64,000 nt of DNA from Congeria kusceri (taxonomy: Eukaryota > Mollusca > Bivalvia > Myida > Dreissenidae), in contig CM051033.1 of assembly GCA_027627225.1 (NCBI GenBank), positions 9,803,501 to 9,867,500 of the forward strand, written 5' to 3'. This document shows, one piece after another, positions 1 through 10,829 of this stretch. How positions within the stretch are numbered: the stretch's first letter is position 1; each line of letters opens with the position of its first letter. Under the pieces are notes generated by a model. The model saw only the letters and a list, made by a program, of their open reading frames with translations, made no database searches and had not been told where the DNA came from. Made by a program: the position numbers and the translations under genes.

Positions 1-224
1 TCTCTATGCTTCTGTAGACATGCGTATATCCAACAAATGCATATATTGAACTACATGTACAAACATAGTAAAGCAGCCGGATGGGCATAAAATCAAACGG
101 CCGCTACTGTAGTATTCTCAACCACATTCGCTGAAAGTTGGGACGAATTTTGAATCATAGCTGCAATTTCCAGCTATTTATTGATTACTGAAAGATATTT
201 TAGTTTTCGTGTGGTCTTGTGCTG
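1..224. other. Unassigned non-coding DNA
   Basis: No open frame, RNA gene or repeat structure that I can support. It ends at the 3' side of the minus-strand SINE that follows. Confidence 0.5.
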
Positions 225-370
225 CGTGGGGAAACCGGAGTACCCGGAGGAAACCCCACCTGTCCGGTATGTTGACCACCAACCAAGCTCACATGCACCG
301 GGAGTGGGAAGCGAACCCGGGACGCCTAGGTGAGAAGCGAGTGTACCAACCACTGCGCTAGCCGGACAGC
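205..370 (-). mobile_element. tRNA-derived SINE
   Basis: On the minus strand the head (370 to about 305) carries a Pol III box A (TAGCGCAGTGGTT) and a box B (GGGTTCGCTTCCC) about 35 bases apart, as in a tRNA gene. No cloverleaf is preserved. The body continues to about 205 and includes a G/C-rich stretch rich in GGTTTCC and CCGGGTACTCC motifs. This matches the general layout of tRNA-head SINEs in molluscs. The exact family and the 3' end are not resolved, and I see no clear target duplication. Confidence 0.7.
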
Positions 371-1254
371 TACATTAAGAAATATGAACCAGTAGCCAAA
401 CTGTTTGAATTTGATTTTGCAAGTAATGTGTATATACTTTTACTCAGACGAGCGAAGATATGCGTCTTTATCAAATATGTTCAGATATGTTTGTGCTTTC
501 ATTAGACAATGTATTATCCAACGGCTATTTGGACTACAGATAACGCTCACGTGGCTTATTTGGTAAGTCGTCTTGTGACTCTTTTTCACTGGTTATGATA
601 CGTCATGGGTTGGTAGAAGGAGGGGGGAGGGGCAGTGCGTTTTATGGTTGTTTTTTGACCAGCGTAATTATTTTCAAATCATAATTGACATTTATAGCTT
701 CCCCGTGCGGGCCCGTAGTTCATGGATGTTTACTAGTTATTATTACGCTCGTGACTGAGGTGTGTTTGTTGACGCATACATGAAAACATATAGTCCATTG
801 AAAACCAAAAGGGCTTATAAATCAGAATTTTTTGCATACATGCTGATGGGCCATTTTGGCAATTAATGGACGCTATGGAAATACAACTAGCTAAACAGTC
901 TGAAGGTTTTGGCTTGTTTTTGTTTGATATTATTGTGTGTTTTTTCTGCTTTTCTTTGTCATCTGTTCGTTTCAATTATGCAAGGATTCGTGGCATTCAC
1001 AACATAATAAAATTGCTATATTATAAATTGTTAAAATTTATTTCAAAAAAAAAGTAACTATGTTAACCAAGAAAAGACATGTCCAACTTTCGTTACGGTC
1101 TCTAAGGGAAATAACTCGCACAAGCTGATCCCTTTAAACGAAGATAGCACAGATGGCTGAACTCGCAGCCCATATGTTATATATCTGATCACAATAAATC
1201 GTACATGCCCTGCCGTGTGGAAATGTATGGCTTTATGAGTTGCATAAATGAAAT
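371..1254. other. AT-rich intergenic DNA
   Basis: Short open frames here (for example around 733-975 and 866-1057) are low complexity and show no recognisable domain. A purine-rich patch lies near 615-640. No feature supported. Confidence 0.5.
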
Positions 1255-1528
1255 CAGGGCCCATATCCACAAAGCTGCTTAGTGAAAACTTAAGTAAATT
1301 TCTTAAAATCATAAAATTTCCTTAAAATCCTTAAGTCTGTTGCTGGTTCATTTAAAGTTTATTTTGTATAAAGTGGTTTCAGTCTGGTAAAGAATCAACA
1401 GGTGCTTTTTTTTGACAATATTTCAAATCTAAAATTTTATTTTCACAAAGAAAATTGTATTATATTTTTTCACTTAAATATGACTTAAGTTAAGATTTCC
1501 CTGAGTAGCTTTGTGGATATGACTCCAG
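1255..1528. mobile_element. MITE with ~28-bp terminal inverted repeats
   Basis: The left end (CAGGGCCCATATCCACAAAG) pairs with the right end, whose reverse complement starts CTGGAGTCATATCCACAAAG; the match continues inward through CTGCTTAG/CTACTCAG. A CTTAAG-rich subterminal region lies inside each arm. The element is about 274 bp with no coding capacity, so it is a non-autonomous DNA transposon. I see no convincing target duplication and cannot assign a superfamily. Confidence 0.75.
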
Positions 1529-2400
1529 GACTACCGGTATACATTTCTTCCTCACAGTTTACTGTTTGGATAAGGAGGGCATACATTGGCTTATATAGAA
1601 AACGTAGCTCTTGTAGGAGAGATTCGTGCTCAGTCGTGAGTGTTTCCGACTAGGTGAAACCTAGAATGCGCTGTCAGACACTGAGTAGCATAAGACATAT
1701 CCCTCACACTAAACATATCGTGACACAATACTGTTCAAATAAAGACCAGCTATTACAATGTGCACATTGGTTAAGAAAAACGACCGACTTCAGTTTAAAG
1801 AAAAGGTTCTCGCTAAGAAAGTGTGTGCCTGAGTGCAAATTACGTCAATTTTCACTTGTTTTGATCACGTTTTCATTTACACGTAAAACTGTATCAGGCT
1901 AAACTTTTGTTGTAAAAGTTGTATATATTTTCTTATTTAAATCCGTTAATGTGCGTTGAACACATACGGCAATCCCGTAAGGGCAGTAGTTTGACAAGAT
2001 TTGATGCAGAAACGGAGAAATATACAACTATTGAAGACACACGTTCGACATTTTTACATTACTGTCCTTTTTTTACCGGGAAGTCGCGCGTTACGTTAGC
2101 GATAACTCTTTCGTTAAACTGGAGGTCGATCGTTTTTCCTAACCAGTATGATATGGGTCCCTAAAGTAATATTCAATTCAATTACACTGCAATTAATACA
2201 CTGTACTAAGGATAATTAACTTGAATTTAGTGACGTTTTAAAATATTGTCGTTCTCAAACTGTTTTATCAGACATTGTCAGACCGTCTGACACATTTCGC
2301 ATTTTCTGCATGATATGTGTTGTCTGTTTTTGCTATCCGATTTTCAGTAAGGCTTCAGCATCATCAAACGGGACACCAGGAGCGTCGGGAATAGCGAGGG
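1529..2400. other. Intergenic DNA upstream of LINE A
   Basis: Open frames at 1654-1902 and 1919-2164 have no recognisable motif. The last part may hold the 5' UTR of the LINE that follows, but its true 5' end cannot be placed from one copy. Confidence 0.4.
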
Positions 2401-2440
2401 GGGAAAGGGGCTGAAACGCCCTCTGTCGTGGGAAACCGAT

Positions 2441-3521
2441 ATGAACACATCACTGAATACGCAGGAGTCCCAGGATACGAATACCTGTATTGTCACGGCT
2501 ATCAATAGACTAACCGAGCAAATAGGTTGCCTATCAAAACGCATTGAAAGACTCGAAAGCAGTATTGATTCGAAAATTAAAAATCAAGTGCAAAGTGCAA
2601 TGAACCCCGCATTAGAGGGAACAAAGAAGGATTTCAATGACGAAATAAAAAAAAGTTCGTGATGAAATGAGGCAACTGAAGGATACTATCTCCCAGAAAC
2701 CAGACGCCGCAGAAACCAATCAGGCAATGGATACGGCACCGATGAATAGCTCAGCAAATGATCAGATCAGAAACTTACCCGAAAGCCCCAATGAAAATGT
2801 TAAAGAAAAAGTAAACCCCCAACTCAAAGACGTACTGAAGGTAAACCCCCTACTCAAAAACGTACTGAAAGTAAACGTTAATGTTGAAAACGCCAATAGA
2901 AAAGAAGCAAAATCAAATATCGAAAGCAGTGTGATTATAGCCGAATGCAGAAACAGAGAAGACACGGCTCTAATTATGAAGTCAAAATCGAAATTGCGCC
3001 TAAGTAGAGCATTTAGCAATTTGTATATTGAACATGACATGACCAGAAAAGACAGAAATTCCATCTCCAACTTAAGAACACTGGAGCACGTGATAGGAAA
3101 AGACAAAGTCTATGTCCGAGGGAATAAGCTGCTAGTACGTGACCAGACGAACCGGCGAGAAAATACCGCTGGTAATTGGCAGCAAGTCACTTACCGCCGA
3201 AGAAGGGGCAGAGACGGCGCGAACACCGGATATGGCGATAGATCACCATCTCGACAATACCGTGACGGTGGAAACCGCGACACCTACGCGAGTCGGACAT
3301 CCTCGGGACACAGATACCGTGACCAAGGCCAAGGCCATGACCAGGGCAGCGGCGACCGCGCACCACGTCATGGAGATTCCATCGCACGTAACCGCTACCG
3401 CAACGATGAAGACAGATCACGTGGTCACTACGAAGCACGTGACTACCGCAGATCACAGGGTGCAAGATACTACCGACACCGGGCTAGGTTTCGTGCGGAT
3501 TTTGGAACTGTAACGGTTTGA
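2441..3521 (+). pseudogene. LINE A ORF1 (RNA-binding protein), one frameshift
   Basis: LINE ORF1 proteins coat the element RNA and form trimers through a coiled coil. Residues 1-65 here have heptad-like spacing (LTEQIGCLSKRIERLESSI). The reading frame ends at 2662 and reopens at 2667 in another frame. The break is in an A8 run at 2647-2654, and seven A's would keep the frame open, so it is one slipped base. The second part has Lys/Asn-rich imperfect repeats (LKDVLKVNPLLKNVLKVN), then a C-terminal tail rich in RRGRD, RYRD and RG motifs, suited to RNA binding. There is no zinc knuckle. The stop TGA at 3519-3521 overlaps the start of the ORF2 frame. Confidence 0.75.
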
Positions 3522-4700
3522 ACAAAGATGAGGGATCAGATAATTATCAATTGAGATCGAGTATCTTAAAACACTTAAATCTGGATGTAATAGGATTAGC
3601 GGAGACACATTTACTGCGCCATGACGTATAAAACGTAACCGGCTACACATGGATGGGAACTAATAGACGGAATATCCACATATTAATGCCCCTAAGGGAG
3701 GTGGGGGTGTCGGTGTTTTAATACGTAATGCAATGTATGATCAATGTTTTATTGAAGAGCTTATCTGCGAAACAGATGGTATTTTGTGGATTAAAATGAC
3801 TGAAAAGAAAACAGCAGACGCCCTTGTAAGATGCAAATGCTCCTTACCAGCAAACTCACCTAGGCCGCTAAATGTGAACGAATACTTCTATACCTTAATG
3901 TCACAGTTGCCCGTTACCACCAGCAAACTCACCTAGGCCGATAAATGTGAACGAATACTTCTATACCTTAATGTCACAGTTTCTCCTTACCACCAGCAAC
4001 TCACATAGGCCGATAAATGTGAACGAATACTTCTATACCTTAATGTCACAGTTGCTCCTTACCAGCAAACTCACCTAGGCCGCTAAATGTGAACGAATAC
4101 TTCTATACCTTAATGTCACAGTTGCTCGTTACCACCAGCAAACTCACCTAGGCCGATAAATGTGAACGAATACTTCTATACCTTAATGTCACAGTTGCTC
4201 CTCACCACCAGCAAACTCACCTAGGCCGATAAATGTGAACGAATACTTCTATACCTTAATGTCACAGTTGTTTCAGTACCAAATGGAAGGTCTTGTCACA
4301 GTTGTCGGTGATTTCAATACCCGTGTTGGAGACAATGACGATTTCATACGCGGTGTTCATGATTTGATAACGCGGGAAGTAATCGATTACAAGAAAAATC
4401 AAAATTATGATACGTTTATTGACTTTTTATTAAGTACGAATTTGTGCATCTTAAAGGGACGTTACTCTATCGGAAATGACTGTACTAGCGTATCTATTCG
4501 AGGTTGTTCCGTTATTAACTACCGTTTGGTACCGTATGAGCCACTGAACAGATATAACGCATTTAACGTGATCAGAGCCTCACAATTACTAAAGCAGCTG
4601 TTGATAATGACTCTATAGACCGTACGTCAATCGCAGCCCATTCTGTAATCACTATAGAATTGAAACGCTTAAGTTGCCCTGAGTCAATTCAATGTCCAGG
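3486..4700 (+). pseudogene. LINE A ORF2 part 1: AP-type endonuclease, broken
   Basis: In the -1 frame relative to ORF1, a frame opens inside the ORF1 tail and reads WNCNGL (about 3506-3523), then LDVIGLAETH, which are the first endonuclease motifs. GGVGVLIRN follows after stops. At about 3840-4270 the segment for YLPP..SPRP..NEYFYTLMSQ is tandemly repeated. After the repeat come GDFNTRVGD (about 4310), NYDTFIDFLLSTN and SVINY, where the family normally has SxxDY: the catalytic Asp appears as Asn. A frameshift near 4590 moves the terminal His motif (AAHSVI, about 4640) to another frame. The domain is not functional as read. Confidence 0.75.
3840..4270 (+). repeat. Six-copy 70-73 bp tandem repeat inside the endonuclease
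   Basis: The sequence CTTCTATACCTTAATGTCAC recurs at about 3885, 3957, 4029, 4099, 4172 and 4245, each preceded by CTCACCTAGGCCG with small indels. The unit codes for part of the endonuclease (NEYFYTLMSQ), so this is a local tandem amplification of coding sequence. Units of 70 and 73 bp break the frame. Confidence 0.9.
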
Positions 4701-5590
4701 TTAAGAAACCTACGCGCAGACTAAAATGACCTAAGTACGATAAAAGGAATATACCGAGTGAATTTATGATTTGCCCAGTCATTATTGCTATGCTGGATGA
4801 GGAAATAAATATATTAGAATCTCATCAACATACACAGGAATGTATACACATGGCGTACAATGATTTTACATGTATTGTGAAAAATGAAATGAACAAACAT
4901 CTAAAACCAAAGGTTATCGTTCTTCGTAACAGTTATAGTAACAAGAAGAGACTTAATTGTAAACAGTGGTGGAAGGAAAATCTAACAAGCTTATGGAATG
5001 ACTTTTGCAAAAGTGAAAAAGATTGGCTGAAAGTTGAGAATAATAATTTTAAAAGGGCGCTTAAATCAATATATGTAATAAACGAAAAAAAGTGGACACG
5101 AGTGTACAGCCACGCAAACGTCAATATTGGATTGAAACGCAAGACAAACTACATGTATTAGAATCGTGCGATGATAATAAATAAGGCGAGTTTTGGAAAT
5201 CGATCGGAAAAATAGGCATAGGCTCAGAACGTGATAAACATATTCGAATGGAAATAGTACAAGAAGATGGTTCCTTAACAAACGCCGTAGACAAAGTATT
5301 AGCTAAATCGAAGCACGCTTTCCAAACCTTACTAAACTGTGAAATGGACATAAATTCTCAAGATAATAATGACGAAATTAACATTTTCGAGCAACATAAT
5401 ACCGACGTGTTGAATCAGGGCATTAGTCTGTACGATGTACATATAGCTATGAGATCCCTTAACAAAAATAAGGCCCCGGTTATGATGAAATACCAGTAGA
5501 AGTTATTCAGTCGGAACCCTGTATTTATTTCTTACATAGGCTTTTTTGTGTCTATTTTGAGACCTTGGTTTAATAACACCGGTTTTAAAG
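4701..5590 (+). pseudogene. LINE A ORF2 linker between endonuclease and RT
   Basis: Fragmentary open frames (4766-5161 and 5248-5499) hold the region between endonuclease and reverse transcriptase. The first is Lys/Asn/Trp-rich (KQWWKENLTSLWNDFCKSEK). The second ends with MRSLNKNKAP, which corresponds to the family's conserved LxxxKAPGxD block just before the RT domain. Several stops separate them. Confidence 0.6.
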
Positions 5591-5596
5591 AACTCG

Positions 5597-7352
5597 TTGT
5601 CGGACAAGAGAGACCCAGCCAACTTTCGGGGTATTGCTGTAACGGGATCAATTTACAAAGCGCATTGTGCCGTTATAAACAATAGACTTACGAAGTGGGC
5701 CGAAGATAATAATGTAATTGCCGATGAACAAAACGGTTTTCGGCGTAAACGAAGTACGATAGACCAGTTATCGACATTGACTGATATCATTGAATGCCGT
5801 AAAGAGAATAAACTTTCAACCTTTGTAGCCTACGTGGACTATTCTAAAGCATATGATCGGATCCCGCGGCGCAAACTAAGGTCAAAACTTGAAAAACACG
5901 GTATCCAAGGGAAGATTCTTCAAGCTATACAGTCTTTGTATGAGAATGTGAAGTGTGCTGTAAATGTCAACTCGTACAGGACCGATTGGTTTGATCGAAA
6001 TATAGGTTTAAAACAGGGCTATTTGTTGTCAACTTCTTTGTTTAATTTTTTCCTAAATGACCTTAGCCTGCACCTTAACCATTCAGGAATAGGCGTTCAT
6101 ATAGAGGAAATGACTATAAATCACTTATTCTACGCAGATGACTTAGTTCTCATGCTGAGACTGATAGTGATCTACAGAAACTATTAGATATTTTAGGATC
6201 GTGGTGTACCATTAATAAAATGTCGATCAATACAAACAAAGTAAAATTATGCATTTCAGAAATAAAGCATCCGTTAAAACTAATTATAAATTTGCATGTA
6301 ATAACAATGAGCTTGAATGTGTTGCTGAATTTAGATACTCAGGGCTTGTTTTGTCTGAAACATTAGACTACAGCATAACAGCCAAGTATGTCGCCCAGTC
6401 GGCGACACGCGCCTTGGGTCTGCTTATATCCAAGTTTACAGCAATCGGTGGAATGCCGTATAGCGTCTATACAAAACTATATGACAGTATTGTGTGGCCA
6501 ACTATAAATTATGAGGCGGCAATATGGGCAACCCAGAACTATGCCGCTATCAACGCCGTTCTTCACAGGGCATGTCGATTCTACCTCGGAGTGGGAAAAT
6601 ATACGCCTAACGCGGGAATAACTGGAGATATGGGTTGGCTCCCCCGACACGCACGGAAATGGAAGACGGTTCTCTCACACTGGTTCCGGTTAAATGGTAT
6701 GGATGTCAGACGTATCAACTACAAAGTGTTTAAATGGTCGTTCATGCGAAGACACCACACAAAGAACTGGTACTACAAAATATGTATGAAAATACCTCTT
6801 TACATAAGTATAAGTTATTCGGCACATGCTCGTAAATCTATTATCAATAACTGTGTTGATGAACTATTTAATAATTATAAGACTGACTGGTTGAACAATA
6901 TAAACAGAGATCAAGCTGTTCGTGGGAACGGAGAAAATAAATTAAGAACATTTAAGTTATTTAAGGATACATATAACACAGAGGCTTATATTAATAATAA
7001 TATCATACCTAGGTCCCATAGAAGTGCTTTTGCCAAATTTCGTTGTGGTGTAGCACCAGTTAAAATAGAAACCGGGCGATATCAAGGAATTGTACCCAAT
7101 GAAAGATACTGTTTTAATTGTATAAACCAAGTGGAAGACGAATACCATGTAATAATGTCATGTAACCTCTATGACTCTGTTAGACAGAATTTGTTCACAA
7201 AAATACTTGAGATAAATCCAGATTTTGCAGAGTACAGTGATCATGATCATGATAAATTCTGTTACATCTTATCTAATGATGAAATCGTTAAATACAGTGC
7301 CAAAGCTTGCCATGATATTTTAATCACCAGACAAAATACTTTGAATAGATAA
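5597..7352 (+). pseudogene. LINE A ORF2 part 2: reverse transcriptase and C-terminal domain
   Basis: Reverse transcriptase of a LINE, which copies element RNA at a nicked target. Visible motifs: DPANFRGIAVTGSIYK (fingers), QNGFRRKRSTIDQL, motif A FVAYVDYSKAYD, motif B region GLKQGYLLSTSLFN (usually QGxxLSPxLF) and motif C FYADDLVLM at about 6130. A frameshift just after motif C (about 6155) moves the rest to the frame of 6249-7352: the thumb region (FRYSGLVLSETLDYS), a conserved Trp/Arg-rich segment, and a C-terminal CFNCINQVEDEYHVIMSC, a CxxC...H...C motif common to this LINE group. Multiple lesions make it a pseudogene. Confidence 0.85.
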
Positions 7353-7690
7353 AGATTTATTGTAAATATTCAATACTCGTAGTATTTACTCAGTGTACGT
7401 TTTCATGTAAAATAGACAAGGTTTTACTGTAAATATTTTTTTTTTAATCATAGTTTTTACTCAGTGTACGTTTTATGTGAAATCTTAAACACTGCTTTCT
7501 TATCATACTATTAACCATAGTATGTGTTGTAAGTTTCATCAACGTATAAAATATTATCAGATTTATATGTCTCTCATAACTCAATCTGAGTGGTTTTGTA
7601 CCTGTGTTTTATAATTACCATATTTTATATATGTATATGAAATCACATGTGCGAAAGTGAGACGTTAATAAAATATCTGTCTGTAAGGCA

Positions 7691-8150
7691 AACCGGGTTA
7701 AATTAAATTATCGGCGCCTGTCAATATATCTTGAAGACTTCTTGGAAAAATAAAACCTAATAACAGTATTATTGAATGGCTCATATTATATTTTTGTATT
7801 TGTTTATTAAATCCTATTTAATTTATTGTGCAATTGTAACAGCAAACAAACAACAAAATTTTTAAAGCTTCGTTAGTAAGGGGCAGTAACTATATACATA
7901 TAATTTGTGCAGAGGTTTCCTCCCTTATATTGTCATGACAAAAACCGGTGATGTGAGCAGAGTTTATTTATAGTACTATTTCGTGCCGTTATATAAAGTA
8001 CATATTTTAATAATTTCTTTGTTCATACTCATGTTACATTACGAATGAAACTACATTTATACCAGTGTTGTCCATACACTTTCCATAAAATGTCTTGCTC
8101 ACGACCGTGTACATAATATACCGGATCTTATATGTCTAATATATGTCTAA
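7691..8150. other. AT-rich DNA between two LINEs
   Basis: No coding or repeat signal that I can support. It may include the 5' UTR of LINE B, whose start is not defined. Confidence 0.4.
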
Positions 8151-8279
8151 TGCGCATGCGTGAACATGGTGGGTAAAATTTCAGCGGAATAAAAATACAT
8201 CTAAAACATGTGAAATAAATGGGAATAAAACAAGTGAAGTAGAAAATATTTTGTGCTAGAGTAAATATTCGGATACATA

Positions 8280-9258
8280 TTGATGACAAGAAAACGTAAA
8301 AAGTCTAAGGACTCGCCCGATAACGGTCAATCTGCTCAAAACGAAACACGGACAAGCAGAACAAAGGCAGCAAAATGGCGCAAACTGTTCAGTTGTCACC
8401 GGGGGCGAATTAAAACGGACATATACAGGCAAGTCAGTTTTATAACAGTCCACAGCTATCCCATATGCCTATGAATCCATACTCATATCTAATTAATACA
8501 CCCACGTTTCACGGACAGGGGTTTATACCCCCGGTAACGCCATCGTCACCAGGTCCTGACATTTTGACATCACTTTTGGAAAGGATAAAAAACTATCTCA
8601 GCTTGACCAAATACAAAAAACAGTGTCATCCATGGCATCCCGGATGGACAAAATGGAACAGCGGATAAGCGATTTTGAGAGCAGAATAAAGGAAGTAGAA
8701 AAGTCCTGTGAATTCAGTAGCAATACGGTTGAAACGTTAACAAAAAATCAATCTGAATTTGACTCTCTGCTTAAAACCACGAGCAATTCACAAAAATGTG
8801 ACCAGTCAGTGAACTTGAAAGAATCTAAATTACAAGCCGAAATAACGGATCTCAAATGCAGGAGTATGCGGGAAAATTTGTTATTTTTCCAAATACCTGA
8901 GGAGAAAGACGAAAAGTGTGAGCACAAGATACTGGATTTTATTGAATCAAAATTGCACGTGCAAAACGCAAAGTCCGAGATAAAGCTGCACAGAGCGCAT
9001 AGAGTTGGACGATACCAACCGAACAAAGTGCGTCTCATCGTGGCCAAGTTCGCCTACTTCCCGGACAAGGAGAGAGTCCGCAAGGAAGCCAAGCAGTTGA
9101 AGGGAACCGCGTTCGGAATATCAGAACAATATCCCAAGGAAGTAATGGACGTCCGAAGGAAACTTATACCAATAATAAAAAAGGCGAGAGCCGAAGGCAA
9201 GGAAGCGTTCCTTAAAATTGACAAACTGTACATAAACCGGCAATTGTATGTGGAATAG
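8280..9258 (+). pseudogene. LINE B ORF1 (L1-ORF1-like RNA-binding protein)
   Basis: The start is a basic segment (TRKRKKSKDSPDNG) that then passes through three frames, with breaks near 8375 and 8600. The intact end (8623-9258, 211 residues) has a coiled coil (MDKMEQRISDFESRIKEVEK), then RSMRENLLFFQIPE and HRAHRVG. These are typical of the RRM and C-terminal domains of L1-type ORF1 proteins (Transposase_22 type). ORF1p binds the element RNA and acts as a nucleic acid chaperone. It ends in TAG at 9256-9258, immediately before ORF2 in the same frame. Confidence 0.8.
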
Positions 9259-10829
9259 GATGTACGTGAGAGTGTCGTAAAAGTTGTCACATGGAATGTT
9301 GAAGGACTAACTACACCAAAACGCTCCGATAGTAAGTTCACATCTTTCCTATACGAACACGATATAATATGCTTGACTGAAACTTGGACAAAGAAAGACT
9401 CTATAATAGACTTGAAAGGGTATAGCAACCCGATTCACTCATATAGACGTTTTCAACACCGTAGAGCGAAGCGCTCAAGTGGTGGTATTGTTATTTATAT
9501 TAAAGACTCTATTCGTAAATGGCTTAAATTAGATAGAGTATTTTTTAATATTGAATCTGATGTATACTTATATGTTATATATATTGCACCCGAAAACTCT
9601 CCTGCTCATTATATGTATAACGATGATATTTTCCAAAAAATGGAATATGATATAAATTTTTATCAAAACAAAGGAAAAGTATTTGTAACTGGGGACACAC
9701 ATTCGCGAACAGGGCATAAAGCAGATTATATTGAACATGATAGGTATGTGAGCGATAATGATTTTGGCATTGACACAGATATTGATACCCCACTCCCACG
9801 CTCAACTTGCGACCCCGGCACGAATCAATTTGGTGACTACTTGTTAGACGTATGCAAAGCTACCAATATTCGTATCGTGAATGGTCGTTTATTTAACGAC
9901 TACAATATAGGCAAGATTACGTGCTACACACATAACGGCGAAAGCTTGGTGGATTATGTTTTAACAGCAAGTACCAATTTTAAGGATATTTCGGATTTTA
10001 CCGTACACAATTTCACGGAATTCTCCAATCATGCGCCGTTGACATTTGATCGCCGCACAAATTATACTATTCTAAACGGTAAAAGTAATCCGAGTGTTTA
10101 TTTTAAATGGAAACCCGAGATTAAGGGTGATTTTGTAAGAGATGTATCGTGCGATGTACATAATCTGGAACAAATACTATTGTCTCTAATTGACTCACAA
10201 TGTGACCCAGATATTCTAGTTGGAGAATTTTCATATTATTTAAATTTTAAAGGAGAAAAATACTTTAAACATACTATTAGAACTGAAAAAAAAGAATTTA
10301 TATCTTTAGATAAAAATTAACAAAAATGGTTTAACCAAGAGTGTAAAAACAAACATATTCAATATACAAGAGCATTATATGAGTACAATCTCAATAAAAA
10401 TAGACTATGAATAATATGAGACGGAAATCACCCCGGGAATTTTGGAAATTATTTAAACGCACACCTGCATCACAAAACACAGACACTATATCATTACAAG
10501 AATTTCACGATTATTTCAGTAGGTTAGCGACTGAAGTAGACGTAAATATAAACTCATTCGATGCCGGGAGTTTGTTACATGAATTTGATAATAGGCAATA
10601 CACAGAAAGTTCATACCCCGAGTTAGATAGGCCTATATCAGAAGAAGAAATAACAAGGGCGACAAGGCGGTTAAATAATAATAAAGCGCATGCGCACGAC
10701 AATATTATCTATGAATACTTTAAAGAAACAATACATGTTATTGTCAAACCGTTAGAAATACTCTTTAATTACATACTTGATAAAAAGCGTTTTCCACGTA
10801 GCTGGTCATCCGGGGTTATTATACCTATA
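9259..10829 (+). pseudogene. LINE B ORF2 part 1: endonuclease and RT start
   Basis: The frame is open straight after the ORF1 stop and reads VVTWNVEGL (about 9280), DIICLTETWTKKDS, SGGIVIYIKDS, VFVTGDTHSRTG (usually GDFNxRxG), SLVDYVLTAS and FSNHAPL, the ordered motifs of an AP endonuclease. There is no in-frame ATG between the ORF1 stop and the first motif. A TAA at 10318-10320 replaces a residue that is Lys in LINE C. About 30 codons are missing near 10405, with a frame change. MNNMRRKSPREFWKLFKR and SSYPELDRPISEEEI lead into the RT fingers, and the frame is cut by the LINE C insertion after GVIIPI. Confidence 0.85.

Larger units (their letters stand above)
2400..7690 (+). mobile_element. 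LINE A: decayed non-LTR retrotransposon
   Basis: The order is ORF1 (coiled coil, then an Arg/Asp/Gly-rich tail), endonuclease, reverse transcriptase and a C-terminal Cys/His motif, which is the plan of a two-ORF LINE with an apurinic-type endonuclease. All domains are on the plus strand but are scattered over three frames by indels and stops. The 3' end is taken near a short run ending AATAAAATATCTGTCTG at about 7685. Both boundaries are approximate and no target duplication was found. It is more diverged from LINEs B and C than those are from each other. Confidence 0.85.

Noticed and set aside
10320..10406. Use of TAA as a sense codon in LINE B
   Set aside because: Other lesions (a deletion and a frame change) follow within 90 bases, and LINE C has Lys at the site, so simple decay explains it.
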